Source: Ilyonectria destructans (lineage: Eukaryota > Ascomycota > Sordariomycetes > Hypocreales > Nectriaceae). Taken from it: a stretch of DNA of 64,000 bases. The DNA is taken from contig JAHEWK010000001.1 in NCBI GenBank assembly GCA_020740775.1, positions 1,116,001-1,180,000 on the forward strand, given 5' to 3'. The position numbers were made by a program, and so were the translations under genes. Under the pieces are notes generated by a model. That model did not search any database. It was not told where the DNA came from and worked only from the letters and a program-made list of their open reading frames with translations. Position 1 is the stretch's first letter. Every line of letters starts with the position of its first letter. Positions 27,659 through 38,524 of the stretch are shown piece by piece.

Positions 27659-29149
27659 GGTTTAGGCGACGTCTTCTTTGTAGTGCAGATTGGACTGAGC
27701 GTTCGTTGGAGATGTGACGAAAGGGAAAAGGGATAAAGTAATGCGAGTGGAAGTTGGTCCTTTAGGTGCTGTCAGAACTCAGGAAGTGAAAGCGTGTGGC
27801 GAGAAGATAAACCCCGCTGAATAGGCTAGGAGATGCATGTTAGCTCTGGTACAAGTCGCATTGGATATTGAAACTGGTCCCTTTAGCAAACTAACCCGAG
27901 TTTATACCTACGCACAAGTACTATCTAAGTCCCAAGATAACACTCAGAGTCGCCCGTAGGTGTGCCGACCAAGCACCCAAAGCTTGGCCGTCACTCTAGC
28001 CTAAAACAAATCACGGCTCTAGCAGAGCCAAGCATCATCGACATTGGAGAGTGAAGGGAAAAGTCGGCATCATATCCAAATTAGATGACCAATGTCAACC
28101 TATGTCATACATCCTAGTCTTCATGAGGGGCAAGTTTCCAATCAGGCGTCCTTGTTCACTGCAATGGGTGTGCCCGGGATAGAGGACCGGCAATTGAGAT
28201 GTAACGCTGTAGTCGCTAATGAGCTCACATGATGGTATTCCCGTCATATTTGGAATCTAACTGGAGGTTGGAAACTTGGGCCATCCTGATTCCTTACCAA
28301 TGTGCGGGGAGAGGTAGGGGTGATGAGGGAGGTCGAGGACTCTCCAATGAGACGTCGGAATGAACCTACCAGACAAGCGGGACAATTTCTTAGAGTAGCA
28401 ATGCCTCCGATGCACCCCACATCCCGAAGTGATCGCCATTCATGGAGTACTTAGCCAAGCAAATGGTGGCATTTTCCCTTAGGGTATTGATTGACATTAG
28501 TCTCCTCAGGCATCTGCCTCCGGTACAGACACCTTCATAATTTCATCGAAGAAATGGCATCGCGTTCAACGAGTAGCTCTTATCACCCTGGTCTATTAAT
28601 ATTCTGACTAGGAGAACTTCCAGAAGCCTAAAGGGAACTGGAGATTTCGGACTCGGGTGAAAAAATGACCAATGGGTATAACAATTGTTGGACTCCTGTT
28701 CTGTAAATGAAGCCAAGAAGGAATATCGAGTACAACGACTAAGCTAGAGGAACGCCAACTAACTAATAGCGGATTGGGGCGAAAATGGGTATGACTAAGC
28801 ATCTCGTTCTCCTAGATAAGTTAGTGATTAGAAGCCGTAACAACCTCGGGCGACTTCGGTTGAGTTTTGGCTTTGCATCCACCACTAACACCAGACTCCG
28901 ACGCTCTTTGGACGGCCACGAACAGCCACACTCGGGCTACTGAGTGCAATTAGACGAATTCGTCCAAATGGTGTTCCCTTCACCCGCAATCTAAGAAAGA
29001 TTATCGTCATATCAAGCCGATTTTCCAAGGGTTGAGATCGACATCCGATTGCATATACCGAACCCAGCAGGGACTTAAACCGCGAATAAAGTCGAACCAA
29101 GCGTTATATTCTCTTCGGTCGTGCTCGGCCGAGCCAGAGAATCGCAAAC
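27659..29149. promoter_or_regulatory. Shared divergent promoter region of MFS transporter and Zn2Cys6 regulator
   Basis: About 1.5 kb separates the two divergent start codons. I see no coding feature and no clear pair of CGG triplets that would mark a binding site. The assignment rests on gene orientation only. Confidence 0.4.
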
Positions 29150-31131
29150 ATGCCGGGCGACACGTCGTCTTCCGCTCTCCGCAATACGCAACGAGCTCCT
29201 CGAAGCTGCCGGTCCTGTGCATCCCGCAAGGTCAAGTGCGACAAATTGATACCCTGCTCTACATGCGTCCGACGCGGAGACGCCGAATCTTGTGCCCGAG
29301 AGATGGTCATGGTGCGGGGCATGATTACTAGGTCTGTCCAACCCTGGATGCTGTGATGTCCTGGGGACCCTGGCTCCATCCGGTTCCTTATCGAGATCTC
29401 GCTGACGTCGTATGTCAGTGCGAAAGATCCATCCAGTATGCCCAGCTACCAGGAGCTTCTGGAAGAAAACAGTAGGCTACGCAATGCGTTGGGTGCAGCC
29501 AACAGCACAGCTCTCGACCGGCCCGAACCTCCACTTCCTACAAGGCGGAGAAAGCCTCAGCATTTACTGGAGAGCCCCGATGTTTTGGAAAAGATGCTTC
29601 TCGAACCACCATCTCAACCACCCCAGTCGAACAAAAAGCTCGAGTGGGCTCACATTATTCTACCTAGTCGAGAATCCAGTGAGGCTCTTATCGCATTCGA
29701 CAAGAAATGGAACTCTTGGGTTCACTATGCGCTGGAGTATCCGACCTTCGAACATGAGCATAAAAGTTTCATGGAATCAATCGAGAATGGAGCTTCTCTA
29801 TCAGATTTAGATCCCGCATGGCTTTCAGTTTATTTCAGTGTCTTATCAGTAGGTTGCTGTCCCTTATGCCGCTCGTTTCTATGACAACCCAGGTCAATGC
29901 TCATTCTTTCCAGGCGGCTCTTCTCATGGCAGATGAAGACTATGCGTTGGAATTAAACCTACCAGGTAAGCGTCACCATATCTTCAATATTTGGGCCAGA
30001 ATATGTATCAACATCTTCTCAGGCGACCCTCAAAGACTGCTTCGAAACTGGTACGAGGCAGCATTGCTCTGTCTTAATCGAGCTGATTTTATGCGCAAAA
30101 ACAACGTCCGCACCGTCCAAACAATCGCCATCCTCGGCATGTGTGTATACAACTTTGGCGACTCGGAGCTTAATAACCATCTTTGGAGCTGCGCCATCCG
30201 AATCGCACAGGCACTTGGGCTTGATGGCTCTCGTTCGGATTCGACATGTATGCCATTGAGTAAAGAGGCCCAACGAAGGCTGTGGTGGACTCTAGTAATA
30301 TGTGAATGGTAAGTTTGTTTCAATCTATTGATGGTCGTGTCTCATGGATAAATTAGGCTCTGTGTTCCATATCACGTTCCGCAGGTCGACGAGGCAGATT
30401 TTCATGTTCCCCTACCGTCGATAGACCCCACGGGCGACCACATACAACCTGTGCAGTACCACATCATGATGGCTCGCACATCAACGGTTTACCACAGGTT
30501 CCGCGAGTCCTTGCGAAGAGGTGGCCGTTCCGTTGCAGAAACAGTGCACCTTGCAGACCAAGAGCTGGCGGAGGTAATAAACTCACTCCCTGAACACCTT
30601 CAACCCGACGGTGGCAAAATTCCAGACATGGATCAACTCGAAATGGAGCATCCGTGGGTCAAATGGCAAAGGTTTGATGTCAGTCTAGTTCTTCTACATC
30701 ACAGACTGCGAATCCACCGAGCTCTTCACAAAGATTGGCTCGATTCCCCAGGTCAACATGACGGGGCAAGGGCGGTATGCATTCGGTCAGCAAGGGATGT
30801 AATATGGATCGCCCACAACTGGGACCAACCAGCAGCGATGAGACGGCAATGGTAAGAACTGTGGCATTATTGGGCCTTGTACATCTGCTAAGAACTTTTC
30901 CCTAGGGCATTATCACTTCATGTGTTCGTCGCGGCGACATTTCTACTGCGGGAATCAAAAGCAGCATCCCTTCCAGATGAGGTCAATTTTGATGAAGAAG
31001 TCGGGATGGCCATTTCCTATCTTGATGAGACAAAGTCACGAAATATGGTTGCGGATAAGGCGGGCAAGATTCTACGAAGAGCTTTGGCAGGCGATGGCCT
31101 ATGGGAATCAGGAATAGATGTCGAATTTTGA
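29150..31131 (+). CDS. Zn2Cys6 binuclear cluster transcription factor
   Basis: The exons are 29150-29331, 29419-29848, 29893-29965, 30023-30308, 30357-30851 and 30906-31131, in phase throughout, giving 563 residues. The zinc cluster uses Cys20, 23, 30, 36, 39 and 48, with the basic stretch ASRKVKC typical of DNA-contacting loops. A short coiled-coil linker follows (LLEENSRLRNAL), then a fungal-specific regulatory domain of the Fungal_trans type from about residue 180 (LCLNRADFM, RIAQALGLDG, RRLWWTLVICEW). The 57-nt intron at 29966-30022 keeps the frame if retained, so its removal is likely but not certain. Its target is unknown; neighbours are a divergent MFS gene and a convergent DUF1479 gene, making it a plausible pathway-specific regulator of this small group. 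Confidence 0.9.
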
Positions 31132-31173
31132 TATTCATACATAAATAGAAACGTTTACATCCAACTCAAACTC

Positions 31174-32535
31174 TCACAAGTCAAATCCATAAGCCCTCTT
31201 AGCCTCTGCACTGAAGCCATCAAGACCGACATAACCCTTCAGTGTCGTCTCGTTCAGATCATTGCCTTCGCTGTAGTCGGGCGCCGGCCGTCCAGCTCGA
31301 GTTGCTTCGAGTTGTTTCTTCACGTACGCCTTATTGCTTGTGGTCGTGGGACACGCCGCGATGTACACAACAGACGCATTTCCGACACCCTCTTGCTCGG
31401 GGTCCACAGCATGGCAAGCCTACACGGCGTGGTCAGTATTTTCATATTGTACAAAACTTCAACTTCTTACATCAGCGTGCCACCAAACAGTGTCACCGGG
31501 GTTCACTTTTGGCATGTGAACGAGACACTCCTCCAATCGCAGATGCGGGTGAGAAAACCGGCTTAGACGTTGACTGTCAGTCTTGAATGTGCCAGGGAAC
31601 CAGCCGCTAGACTCATCCAGGGTCCACTTCTCGGCATCCATGATATCCTCAGGTTGGCTAGGCGGGTTGAAGAAGGGACGGAGAATGACATATGCAATAG
31701 CGGTGGAGACATTAGGATAGATCAGCAAGGATCCCTCTCGTGGAGCCGCCTTTGTCAGTGCTGTCCAGCCCTGGAACGATCGAAAGACACTGGAATGTGC
31801 GAGTCCAGGATACAACTCCTGGTTTGCGCTCTTCCGGGCCCCGAGATCATATGGGTCATGCAACTCCGGCTTGCCAGCCAGGATGTGTCTATACGATTCG
31901 CGATACGTCGGATCCGCCCAACGACACAGGCTCCCAGCATCAATGTGAGGACCAAGTCCAAGAAAAGCCTGCTTCGGGGGTCGATCTCTCGCTCCGTCAA
32001 GGTATATCAGCGGTTCTGGTGACGTCTCCGCTGTTGAATCATGCCAAAGCTCATTTAGCATGCGCTGAAGACGAAGGTGGTTCGGGTGCGCACGGATGGC
32101 ATTCTGGGTAGGAGAGTCGTAAAGCATCAGCATAGAGGGGCTTTCTTTCGGCCAGCCGTTGATTTTGTCTTTGTTGTCGGAAACATATTTTCGGAGGTCT
32201 GCATAATGCGCCGTAGCCTCAGACTCGGGTAGCACTTCCCGTACAACAAAGGCACCAATGGACTTCACCTCGGCTTTTTGCTCATCAGTGAATCCACTCT
32301 GGAGGAGTTCAGTTGCGTTGAGCACGGGAATGATGCTTTGTCCCTTAGTGGCGATCTCGTCCGTGACAGTCTTCAGCTCTTCGCACACAGCAATCCAGCT
32401 CTGTCTGAGTGCATCCGCTCCATATTGGGCAATGACGGCCTTTTTCGTAGCCAAGAAGTCAGGGTCCACTGCCTCAGCACTTCTCTGCTTCGTGTATTCG
32501 GGCCAAGCGGGCCAGTGCCTAACTTGTCCAGGCAT
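31174..32535 (-). CDS. DUF1479 protein, putative Fe(II)/2-oxoglutarate oxygenase
   Basis: The exons are 32535-31471 and 31419-31174 (donor GTAAGA after a GAT codon, acceptor GTGTAG), giving 436 residues. The protein matches the DUF1479/YbiU-like family through segments such as QAFLGLGPHIDAGSLCRW and KVNPGDTVWWHADACHAVDP. His197-x-Asp199 and a later histidine (His353 or His358) form the metal-binding HxD...H pattern of the double-stranded beta-helix oxygenases, which the structure of the bacterial homologue resembles. Substrate and reaction are unknown. It converges with the Zn2Cys6 regulator, the stop codons being only about 42 bp apart. The LTR element sits 370 bp upstream of its start. Confidence 0.9.
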
Positions 32536-32900
32536 AGCGAAGAGAGAAAGATATCGATTAGGAAGATGGAGTTTGGGTCAGTTGATGCAGAACGGCAGTT
32601 TTACCCCGAATTGACGCGAGAGCCAGTGTTAAATATCTTATCATCTCCTGCAGCCGGATAATGGCGCAGGTATTTGAACAATTCCCGAGGTCGGGGAAGA
32701 CTCGTTGGCCGCCGGCCATTCAGCTCAAAATCGACTCGGGCGAGCTCGGGCGAGTTTCCGCCATCCAGAACAAGCTCTTATTAATCGGTTGTGAATATCC
32801 TTATCGGCGCTATCGTCTATCACGTGGCTGTAGGTGGATATTTTATACTTGATACAACAGGCTGTGAATGGATGCTCAATTTTCAGCTTTCAATCCCCAA
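32536..32900 (-). promoter_or_regulatory. Upstream region of the DUF1479 gene
   Basis: On the minus strand a TATA-like GTATAAAATAT lies at 32838-32848, about 300 bp before the start codon, next to a CACGTG box near 32821. The retrotransposon is inserted immediately beyond, at 32905. Confidence 0.35.
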
Positions 32901-32905
32901 CTCAG

Positions 32906-33121
32906 TGTAACGGGTCAGGCCCACTTGGCTGGCGGCTCTGCCGCCAAGCCCGAATTCTTCTCCACAGCGCCATCGAGTTGATTCTCGAATCTTCTATATT
33001 AAAGAAGATATAACGCGTCTTCACGCACCCAGTTTGTATTTAGATTCTTTCCTTTCTTCATCTTGAAAGTAAACAGCATAGGGACTAGTTAGTTGAATCA
33101 ACTCACTAGAGGCCTTTCACA
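32906..33121 (+). repeat. 5' LTR of the retrotransposon
   Basis: It runs from TGTAACGGG to CTTTCACA. It contains a GGCGGC-TCT-GCCGCC inverted repeat (32931-32945) and a TATA-like CTATATTA (32993-33000). The latter is about 60 bp before 33060, where the transcript is predicted to start from the self-priming match. Confidence 0.95.
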
Positions 33122-33133
33122 TACTTTCAAGAT
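33122..33133 (+). other. Primer-binding site of self-priming type
   Basis: The first 12 bases after the LTR, TACTTTCAAGAT, are the exact reverse complement of LTR bases 33060-33071, ATCTTGAAAGTA. No tRNA 3'-end complement beginning TGG is present. This matches the self-priming mechanism of the Tf1/sushi group, where the RNA 5' end primes its own reverse transcription. Confidence 0.75.
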
Positions 33134-33200
33134 CACTTCAGAAATCTGCTGAAGTCCAGAAGTCAACGACTCATCCCGAGTCCAGAAGTCAAAAAGTCAG

Positions 33201-33246
33201 CCGAAGCACCCGAAGCACCCAAAGCACCCGAAGCACCCGAAGCACC
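33201..33246 (+). repeat. Short tandem repeat in retrotransposon leader, 9-bp unit
   Basis: Five copies of CCGAAGCAC (one variant CCAAAGCAC) lie in the untranslated leader between the primer-binding site and gag. Confidence 0.85.
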
Positions 33247-33294
33247 CGGAGTTAAGAAGTTAGAAGCACCAGAAGCCACAAGCGAAGAAGAATA

Positions 33295-34614
33295 ATGGAC
33301 CACTCAGACGGCATGACTCAGGGGGAAACCACTAGCCAGTCGGCTAGCGTACTCGAGCAACTCTTGAGCGAAGTCAGGCTTATGCGGTCCGAGAATATGG
33401 CCCTAAGAGAGGCAAATGAGGAAACGAAATTGAAGCTGTTAGCACTGGAAACGTCCATCCAGTCTATACAGCCCACACCAGCGCCCACGCTGGCGCCAGA
33501 AGACAATAAGACAACCGCTGTTCCTGTCACTCCCAACACTACTACCAACCCTTCTATCACCGCCGATCCCGCCAATACGGTTATCACTTACAGTCCTCAC
33601 CCGACCAAGCGCCCCAAGCTGCGAGATGTCCCGAAGTACAGTGGTGACAAGTCCCAGTGGCGTAGCTGGAAGTTGGAGACCGAAGGGAAGCTACGAGTCG
33701 ACGGCGAAGCCCTCGGAGACGCAGAGGGCCACTTTATGTATGTCTTTATGAGCCTGGAAGGCAAGGCTAAAGACAATGTGACCACCTTTGTGGAGATGCA
33801 AATTGAGAAGAGGACGTTTAATGTGGCTGAACTGCTCAACCGCCTTGAACTGTTGTACGGAGAGAAGGATCGTAAACAGAGAGCTACTCGCAACCTGCAC
33901 TCGATTAAGCAAGGAGAAAACGAACCCTTTACTTCGTTCTACCCTCGTTTCGAGAAAGAGATCGCCAACGCCAATGCCGAATATTGGCCAGATGACAGCA
34001 AGATTTCTTACCTCCAGGAGGCACTAAACGACAGAATGAAGGCCGCTCTTATAGGCTCTGATTCCGTCGCGATTAGCACCTACGTTGGGCTGGCAAAGAG
34101 GTGCGACTCGCTTAGCAGCCAGATGGAACTGTTAGGCCAGTGGAAGAAACCTCGCGGCAACACGAGGGGCTTGGACAACCACGGTAGTCAGAGCAGCCAG
34201 AGATCTCAGCAACAGCATGTCCAGCAGGCTGAGGTCAGAAGAGAGGACATGATGGAATGGGAGCCAACCCCACAAGCATCCACTCAAGTAAACGCTGGGC
34301 GCACCCGCGGCGGCAAGAACACGAATGGCTACCAGTCCAGGCGACCAGAGGATCAGGCTTTGCTCGGTAAGCGTGCCAAGTGGGTCGATCAGGATGAAAT
34401 GGATGCACGCTACCGCGAAGGACGTTGTCTCCGTTGCGGAAGAGATAACTGCAGAATCGAACGCTGTCCATTAGCCGCACCTATTCGGCCCGGGAGCGTA
34501 ACCAGACGCACTCAAGTCAACGCCGCAGCCCCCTCGCGCCCCTCGGTTACCAACGCCGCGATCGTTGAAGAAGGCGAAGATGCCACTCTCCAGAGCGACG
34601 GAGATTCAGACTAG
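33295..34614 (+). CDS. gag: Retrotransposon Gag-like protein
   Basis: The frame encodes 439 residues and ends at TAG 34612-34614. A coiled-coil region lies near residues 20-58. The Retrotrans_gag capsid core follows, roughly residues 105-285, including the pattern F-Y-P-R-F-E. A basic and polar stretch then leads to a zinc knuckle at residues 378-391. The knuckle reads C-x2-C-x4-C-x4-C, with cysteine where the standard CCHC knuckle has histidine. The protein would package element RNA into virus-like particles. Pol follows in the same frame directly after the stop. Confidence 0.92.
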   Translation: MDHSDGMTQGETTSQSASVLEQLLSEVRLMRSENMALREANEETKLKLLALETSIQSIQPTPAPTLAPEDNKTTAVPVTPNTTTNPSITADPANTVITYSPHPTKRPKLRDVPKYSGDKSQWRSWKLETEGKLRVDGEALGDAEGHFMYVFMSLEGKAKDNVTTFVEMQIEKRTFNVAELLNRLELLYGEKDRKQRATRNLHSIKQGENEPFTSFYPRFEKEIANANAEYWPDDSKISYLQEALNDRMKAALIGSDSVAISTYVGLAKRCDSLSSQMELLGQWKKPRGNTRGLDNHGSQSSQRSQQQHVQQAEVRREDMMEWEPTPQASTQVNAGRTRGGKNTNGYQSRRPEDQALLGKRAKWVDQDEMDARYREGRCLRCGRDNCRIERCPLAAPIRPGSVTRRTQVNAAAPSRPSVTNAAIVEEGEDATLQSDGDSD

Positions 34615-37600
34615 GAACACGCGGCGGCTGTGAGAGAATGGGAGACAACCGGTAAAAAGAGAATGGATGGAGATCCATTCATAGCAGACGTTAGGGTGAA
34701 TGGAACGGACTTCGTACCATCCCTCGTCGACTATGGTTGCCTCTGCTACGGCGCGGTTAGCAAACGGACCTTCCAATCTCTTCAGCTGCCACATATACCT
34801 GTTCAACCTCGCATCCTCGAGAATGCAGCAGGAGACGGCAAGGAGGTTAAGATCGACAAGATCACTTACTTATCGATCGACCTAGACGGACACCAACAGC
34901 GCCGTGTATTTATGTACGTCATTGACGACCTTAACTGGGATATGATTCTAGGCAAACGATGGATGGAAGATCAAGATGTTCACATTCATGCGAAGGAAGG
35001 ATACTTGGAGATCGGAACCAGTGGAGCTCAAGTACAAGACCGACAACGCTATCGGCCCCCTCGACTAGAGGTCTCGAAGGTGATGGCCGCTGCCTTTCTA
35101 GGCGACGTGCGCCGCAACAGACGTACAGGCGGCGTTGGAGTTTATGCCGTCACGATGGCGGACATCGACAAAGCCTTGAGACCGAAACCAAAGATCGACC
35201 CAGTGGAGAAGTTGCCACCACACTACCACAAGTGGTTACAAGCCTTCTCTCGACAACTGGCCAACCAGTTACCTCCCCACAGGCCAGGCGTTGACCTGAA
35301 GATCGAAGTCCTACGAGACGAACACGGCCGCGAGAAACCCCTACCCTGGGGTCCGCTTTATGGCATGTCTCGCGAAGAGCTATTGGTACTGCGGAAGACA
35401 CTTACAGAGCTTCTCGACAAGGAGTTTATCAGAGTTAGCAGTTCACCCGCGGCGGCACCGGTTCTCATGGTGAAAAAGCCTGGTGGAGGCGTTCGCTTTT
35501 GTGTGGATTACCGAGGACTGAACAACATCACCAAGAAGGACCGCTATCCGCTGCCCTTACTCAACGAAACGCTACGCACTGTGGCAAAGGCAAAGTGGTT
35601 CACGAAGCTAGATGTTATAGCAGCATTCCACAAGATCAGGGTCGCCCCCGGAGACGAAGAAAAGACGGCCTTCAGAACACGCTACGGATCTTTTGAATGG
35701 CTGGTAGTCCCATTTGGACTGACAGGTGCACCCGCAGCCTTTCAACGGTATATCAACAGCGTGCTCCAAGACTACCTAGACGATTTCGTGTCAGCATACA
35801 TCGACGACGTGTTGATCTTCTCTTCTGGAAGCATTCAAGACCACCGCGACAAAGTCGGCAGGGTCCTCCAACGCCTAATGGATGCTGGGCTACAGCTAGA
35901 CATCAGCAAGAGCGAATTCGAAGTCAAGACGGTGAAATATCTCGGGTTCATTATCGAGGCGGAGAACGGGATCCGAGTCGATCCTGAGAAGGTCAAGGCT
36001 GTCAAGGAATGGACTACGCCAACGAACGTAAAAGCCGTTAGAGCCTTTATCGGTTTCGCGAACTTCTATAGGATTTTCATGCCTGAGTTCTCAGAGATAG
36101 CAGAGCCGCTGATACGGCTAACGAAAAAGGACGTACCCTTCCGTTGGGACGACCTATGCGAAGAAGCCTTTGAGAAGCTTAAGGACCTGTTGATCACGGC
36201 CCCTATTCTAGCTCATTTCCACCCGGAGAGAGAGACTATCGTGGAGGCAGATTCTTCAGGATTTGTCACTGGGGGTGTCCTCTCCCAGCGAGACGACGAA
36301 GACGGACTATTACGGCCTGTCGCCTATTTCTCGAAGAAACACTCGCCAGCAGAGGTCAACTACGCTATTCACGACAAGGAACTGCTTGCTATTGTAAGGT
36401 GTCTGGAGCAATGGGAACCAGAGCTGCGAGCTGTGAAGAATTTCAGGATCCTCACGGACCATCAGAATCTGAAATACTTCTATTCGGAGAGAAGATTAAC
36501 GGAAAGACAAGTACGATGGTCGGAGTTCTTATCCAGGTTCCATTTCACACTCGAATGGAGACCCGGAAAGAAGGCTGGACTGCCAGACGCGCTCTCTCGA
36601 CGAGACCAAGATATGCCAGCCGACTACTCGGACGAGCGGCTCAAGCACGCATTATGAGGCTCTTTCAGGACGACCATCTTAGAAGGGTACGCATCTCGAC
36701 AGTTTCCACCAACACTGAGGGCGCCCTGGAGTTTGATTTCGAAAAGGATATCAGGCTATTCGAGGACCAGGAATTGCAGCAACTTTGGGACGCCGCACGC
36801 CGAGAGGACAAGCTCTACCAGGAACTCACGAAGCTAGTAGCGAATGGAGAGAAGAACTTACCGACACAGTTGCAAAAGGAGAAGGTTGTGAGTATCTCAG
36901 AATGCTCACTGGATGACAAAGGTCTCCTATGCTTCCGGAATCGTGTCTGGATACCCAACTCTGAGCCGCTGCGCACGAAGATTATTCAAGCAACACACGA
37001 CTCCCACATTACCGGGCACCCGGGGAGAGACCTTACGTACTCTATTCTGTCGAGACGCTTCTTTTGGCCGGGCGCAGCTAGCGAAGTACGCCAATTCGTG
37101 CGTAACTGTGAGGTCTGCGGAAGGAACACCATTTGGAGAGACACGAAGAGAGGGCTCCTGAAGCCATTACCCATTCCGCAACGAATATGGAGCGAGGTCA
37201 CTATCGACTTCATTACGGACCTCCCACCATCGGGACGGGATGGCGCGACGAACTGCATGGTAGTCACAGACCGGCTTACCAAAGGCGTCGAACTCGAAGG
37301 CATGAGCGATATCTCCTCGGAAGCGGTTGCTAAGAGACTCTTCGAACGGCACTACCCGGTCCATGGTATTCCAACAGCCATAACCAGTGACCGTGGGCCC
37401 CAGTTTGTCAGCGACATGTGGAAGCACTTCTGCAAACTGCTGCAGATCGAGCAGCGGCTATCGACGGCGTACCACCCACAGACGGATGGAGCGACGGAGC
37501 GAATGAACCAAGAGGTTGAGAAGATCCTACGAATATGGACAAACTATCTCCAAGAGAATTAGCTAGACCTGCTACCAATAGCCATGGCAACAATCAACGA

Positions 37601-38303
37601 GAGGGACGCGGCCTCTACCGGCCTAAGCCCGTTCTTCTTCATGCACGGCTACCACAACGAGCCAATTCAGCTAGTCGAGGATCGAAGAGCAGAAGATGCG
37701 AGGGAGGGCGAGGTTATGGCAGAAGACTTCATCCAGAGACTTCAGGACGCCACAGAGTTTGCGCAAGCTGCAATAGCTATGGCCCAAGAGATACAGCAAG
37801 CCCAAGCCAACAGGCACAGAACTGCCTCGCCCCGCTACAAGCCTGGAGACTGGGTATACCTTAATCTGAAGAACGTCAAGACGTCACGGCCTTGTAAGAA
37901 GCTGGACTGGCTACATGCAAAATACCAAGTGGTCGAGGAGATTAACCCACACGCCTACAAGTTAGACGTGCCCGGACGCATACACCCAGTATTCCATGTG
38001 GATTTGCTCCGGCCCGTCCCTGACGACCCGCTACCATCACAGCAGGTCGATCACGAGAGCGCCCCACCAGTGCTGGTGGACGGTCAAGAGATGTACCTCG
38101 TTGAACGCATCCTCGATGAAAAGAAGGAAGGCACGCACAAGAAGGTGCTCGTGAAGTGGGTGGACTATTCGAGACCCACGTGGGAGCATCTCAGTGCTGT
38201 ACGGCATACGGATGCATGGAAACAATGGACAAAGCGGAAGAAGAAGAGAGTCAACTTCGAAAATCATCGTGAGATACACGCCAACTCTGGAGGAGGGGGG
38301 TAA
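34615..38303 (+). pseudogene. pol: Retrotransposon pol: protease, RT, RNase H, integrase, chromodomain (interrupted)
   Basis: Pol opens in the gag frame right after the gag stop. Protease: the catalytic triplet at 34729-34737 is D-Y-G rather than the usual D-S/T-G. Reverse transcriptase: YIDD at 35797-35808. RNase H: first catalytic Asp at 36250-36252, with further HDKELLAI and ILTDHQNL motifs. The frame closes at TGA 36655-36657 and the integrase continues in another frame, consistent with loss of one base near 36646-36650. Integrase: HHCC zinc site (cysteines 37107 and 37116) and D, D, E at 37206, 37389 and 37497. A TAG at 37560-37562 interrupts it where a tryptophan is usual. The frame then resumes through the C-terminal domain to a chromodomain at about 38094-38205, ending at TAA 38301-38303, directly against the 3' LTR. 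Confidence 0.9.
38289..38300 (+). other. Polypurine tract
   Basis: GGAGGAGGGGGG lies just before the 3' LTR, separated only by the terminal TAA. It is the expected plus-strand primer site. Confidence 0.85.
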
Positions 38304-38519
38304 TGTAACGGGTCAGGCCCACTTGGCTGGCGGCTCTGCCGCCAAGCCCGAATTCTTCTCCACAGCGCCATCGAGTTGATTCTCGAATCTTCTATATTAA
38401 AGAAGATATAACGCGTCTTCACGCACCCAGTTTGTATTTAGATTCTTTCCTTTCTTCATCTTGAAAGTAAACAGCATAGGGACTAGTTAGTTGAATCAAC
38501 TCACTAGAGGCCTTTCACA
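38304..38519 (+). repeat. 3' LTR of the retrotransposon
   Basis: It is 216 bp with no difference from the 5' LTR that I can find by eye, and is followed by the target duplication CTCAG. Confidence 0.95.
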
Positions 38520-38524
38520 CTCAG

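Larger units (their letters stand above)
32906..38519 (+). mobile_element. Ty3/gypsy LTR retrotransposon, chromovirus type
   Basis: The element is 5614 bp, bounded by two 216-bp LTRs starting TG and ending CA, and flanked by a 5-bp target duplication CTCAG (32901-32905 and 38520-38524). Order is gag, protease, reverse transcriptase, RNase H, integrase, chromodomain, the Ty3/gypsy order; the chromodomain at the 3' end and a self-priming signature place it near the Tf1/sushi chromoviruses. The two LTRs appear identical by eye, so insertion is recent. Nevertheless pol carries a frameshift and an internal stop (see separate entries), so this copy is probably not autonomous as it stands. Confidence 0.96.

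Noticed and set aside
33122..33140. tRNA-primed primer-binding site
   Set aside because: The site does not start with TGG or match a tRNA 3' end, whereas a perfect 12-base match to the LTR supports self-priming.
36390..36660. Programmed -1 frameshift between RNase H and integrase
   Set aside because: No slippery heptamer of the X-XXY-YYZ type is visible near the frame change, and the separate integrase stop points to decay.
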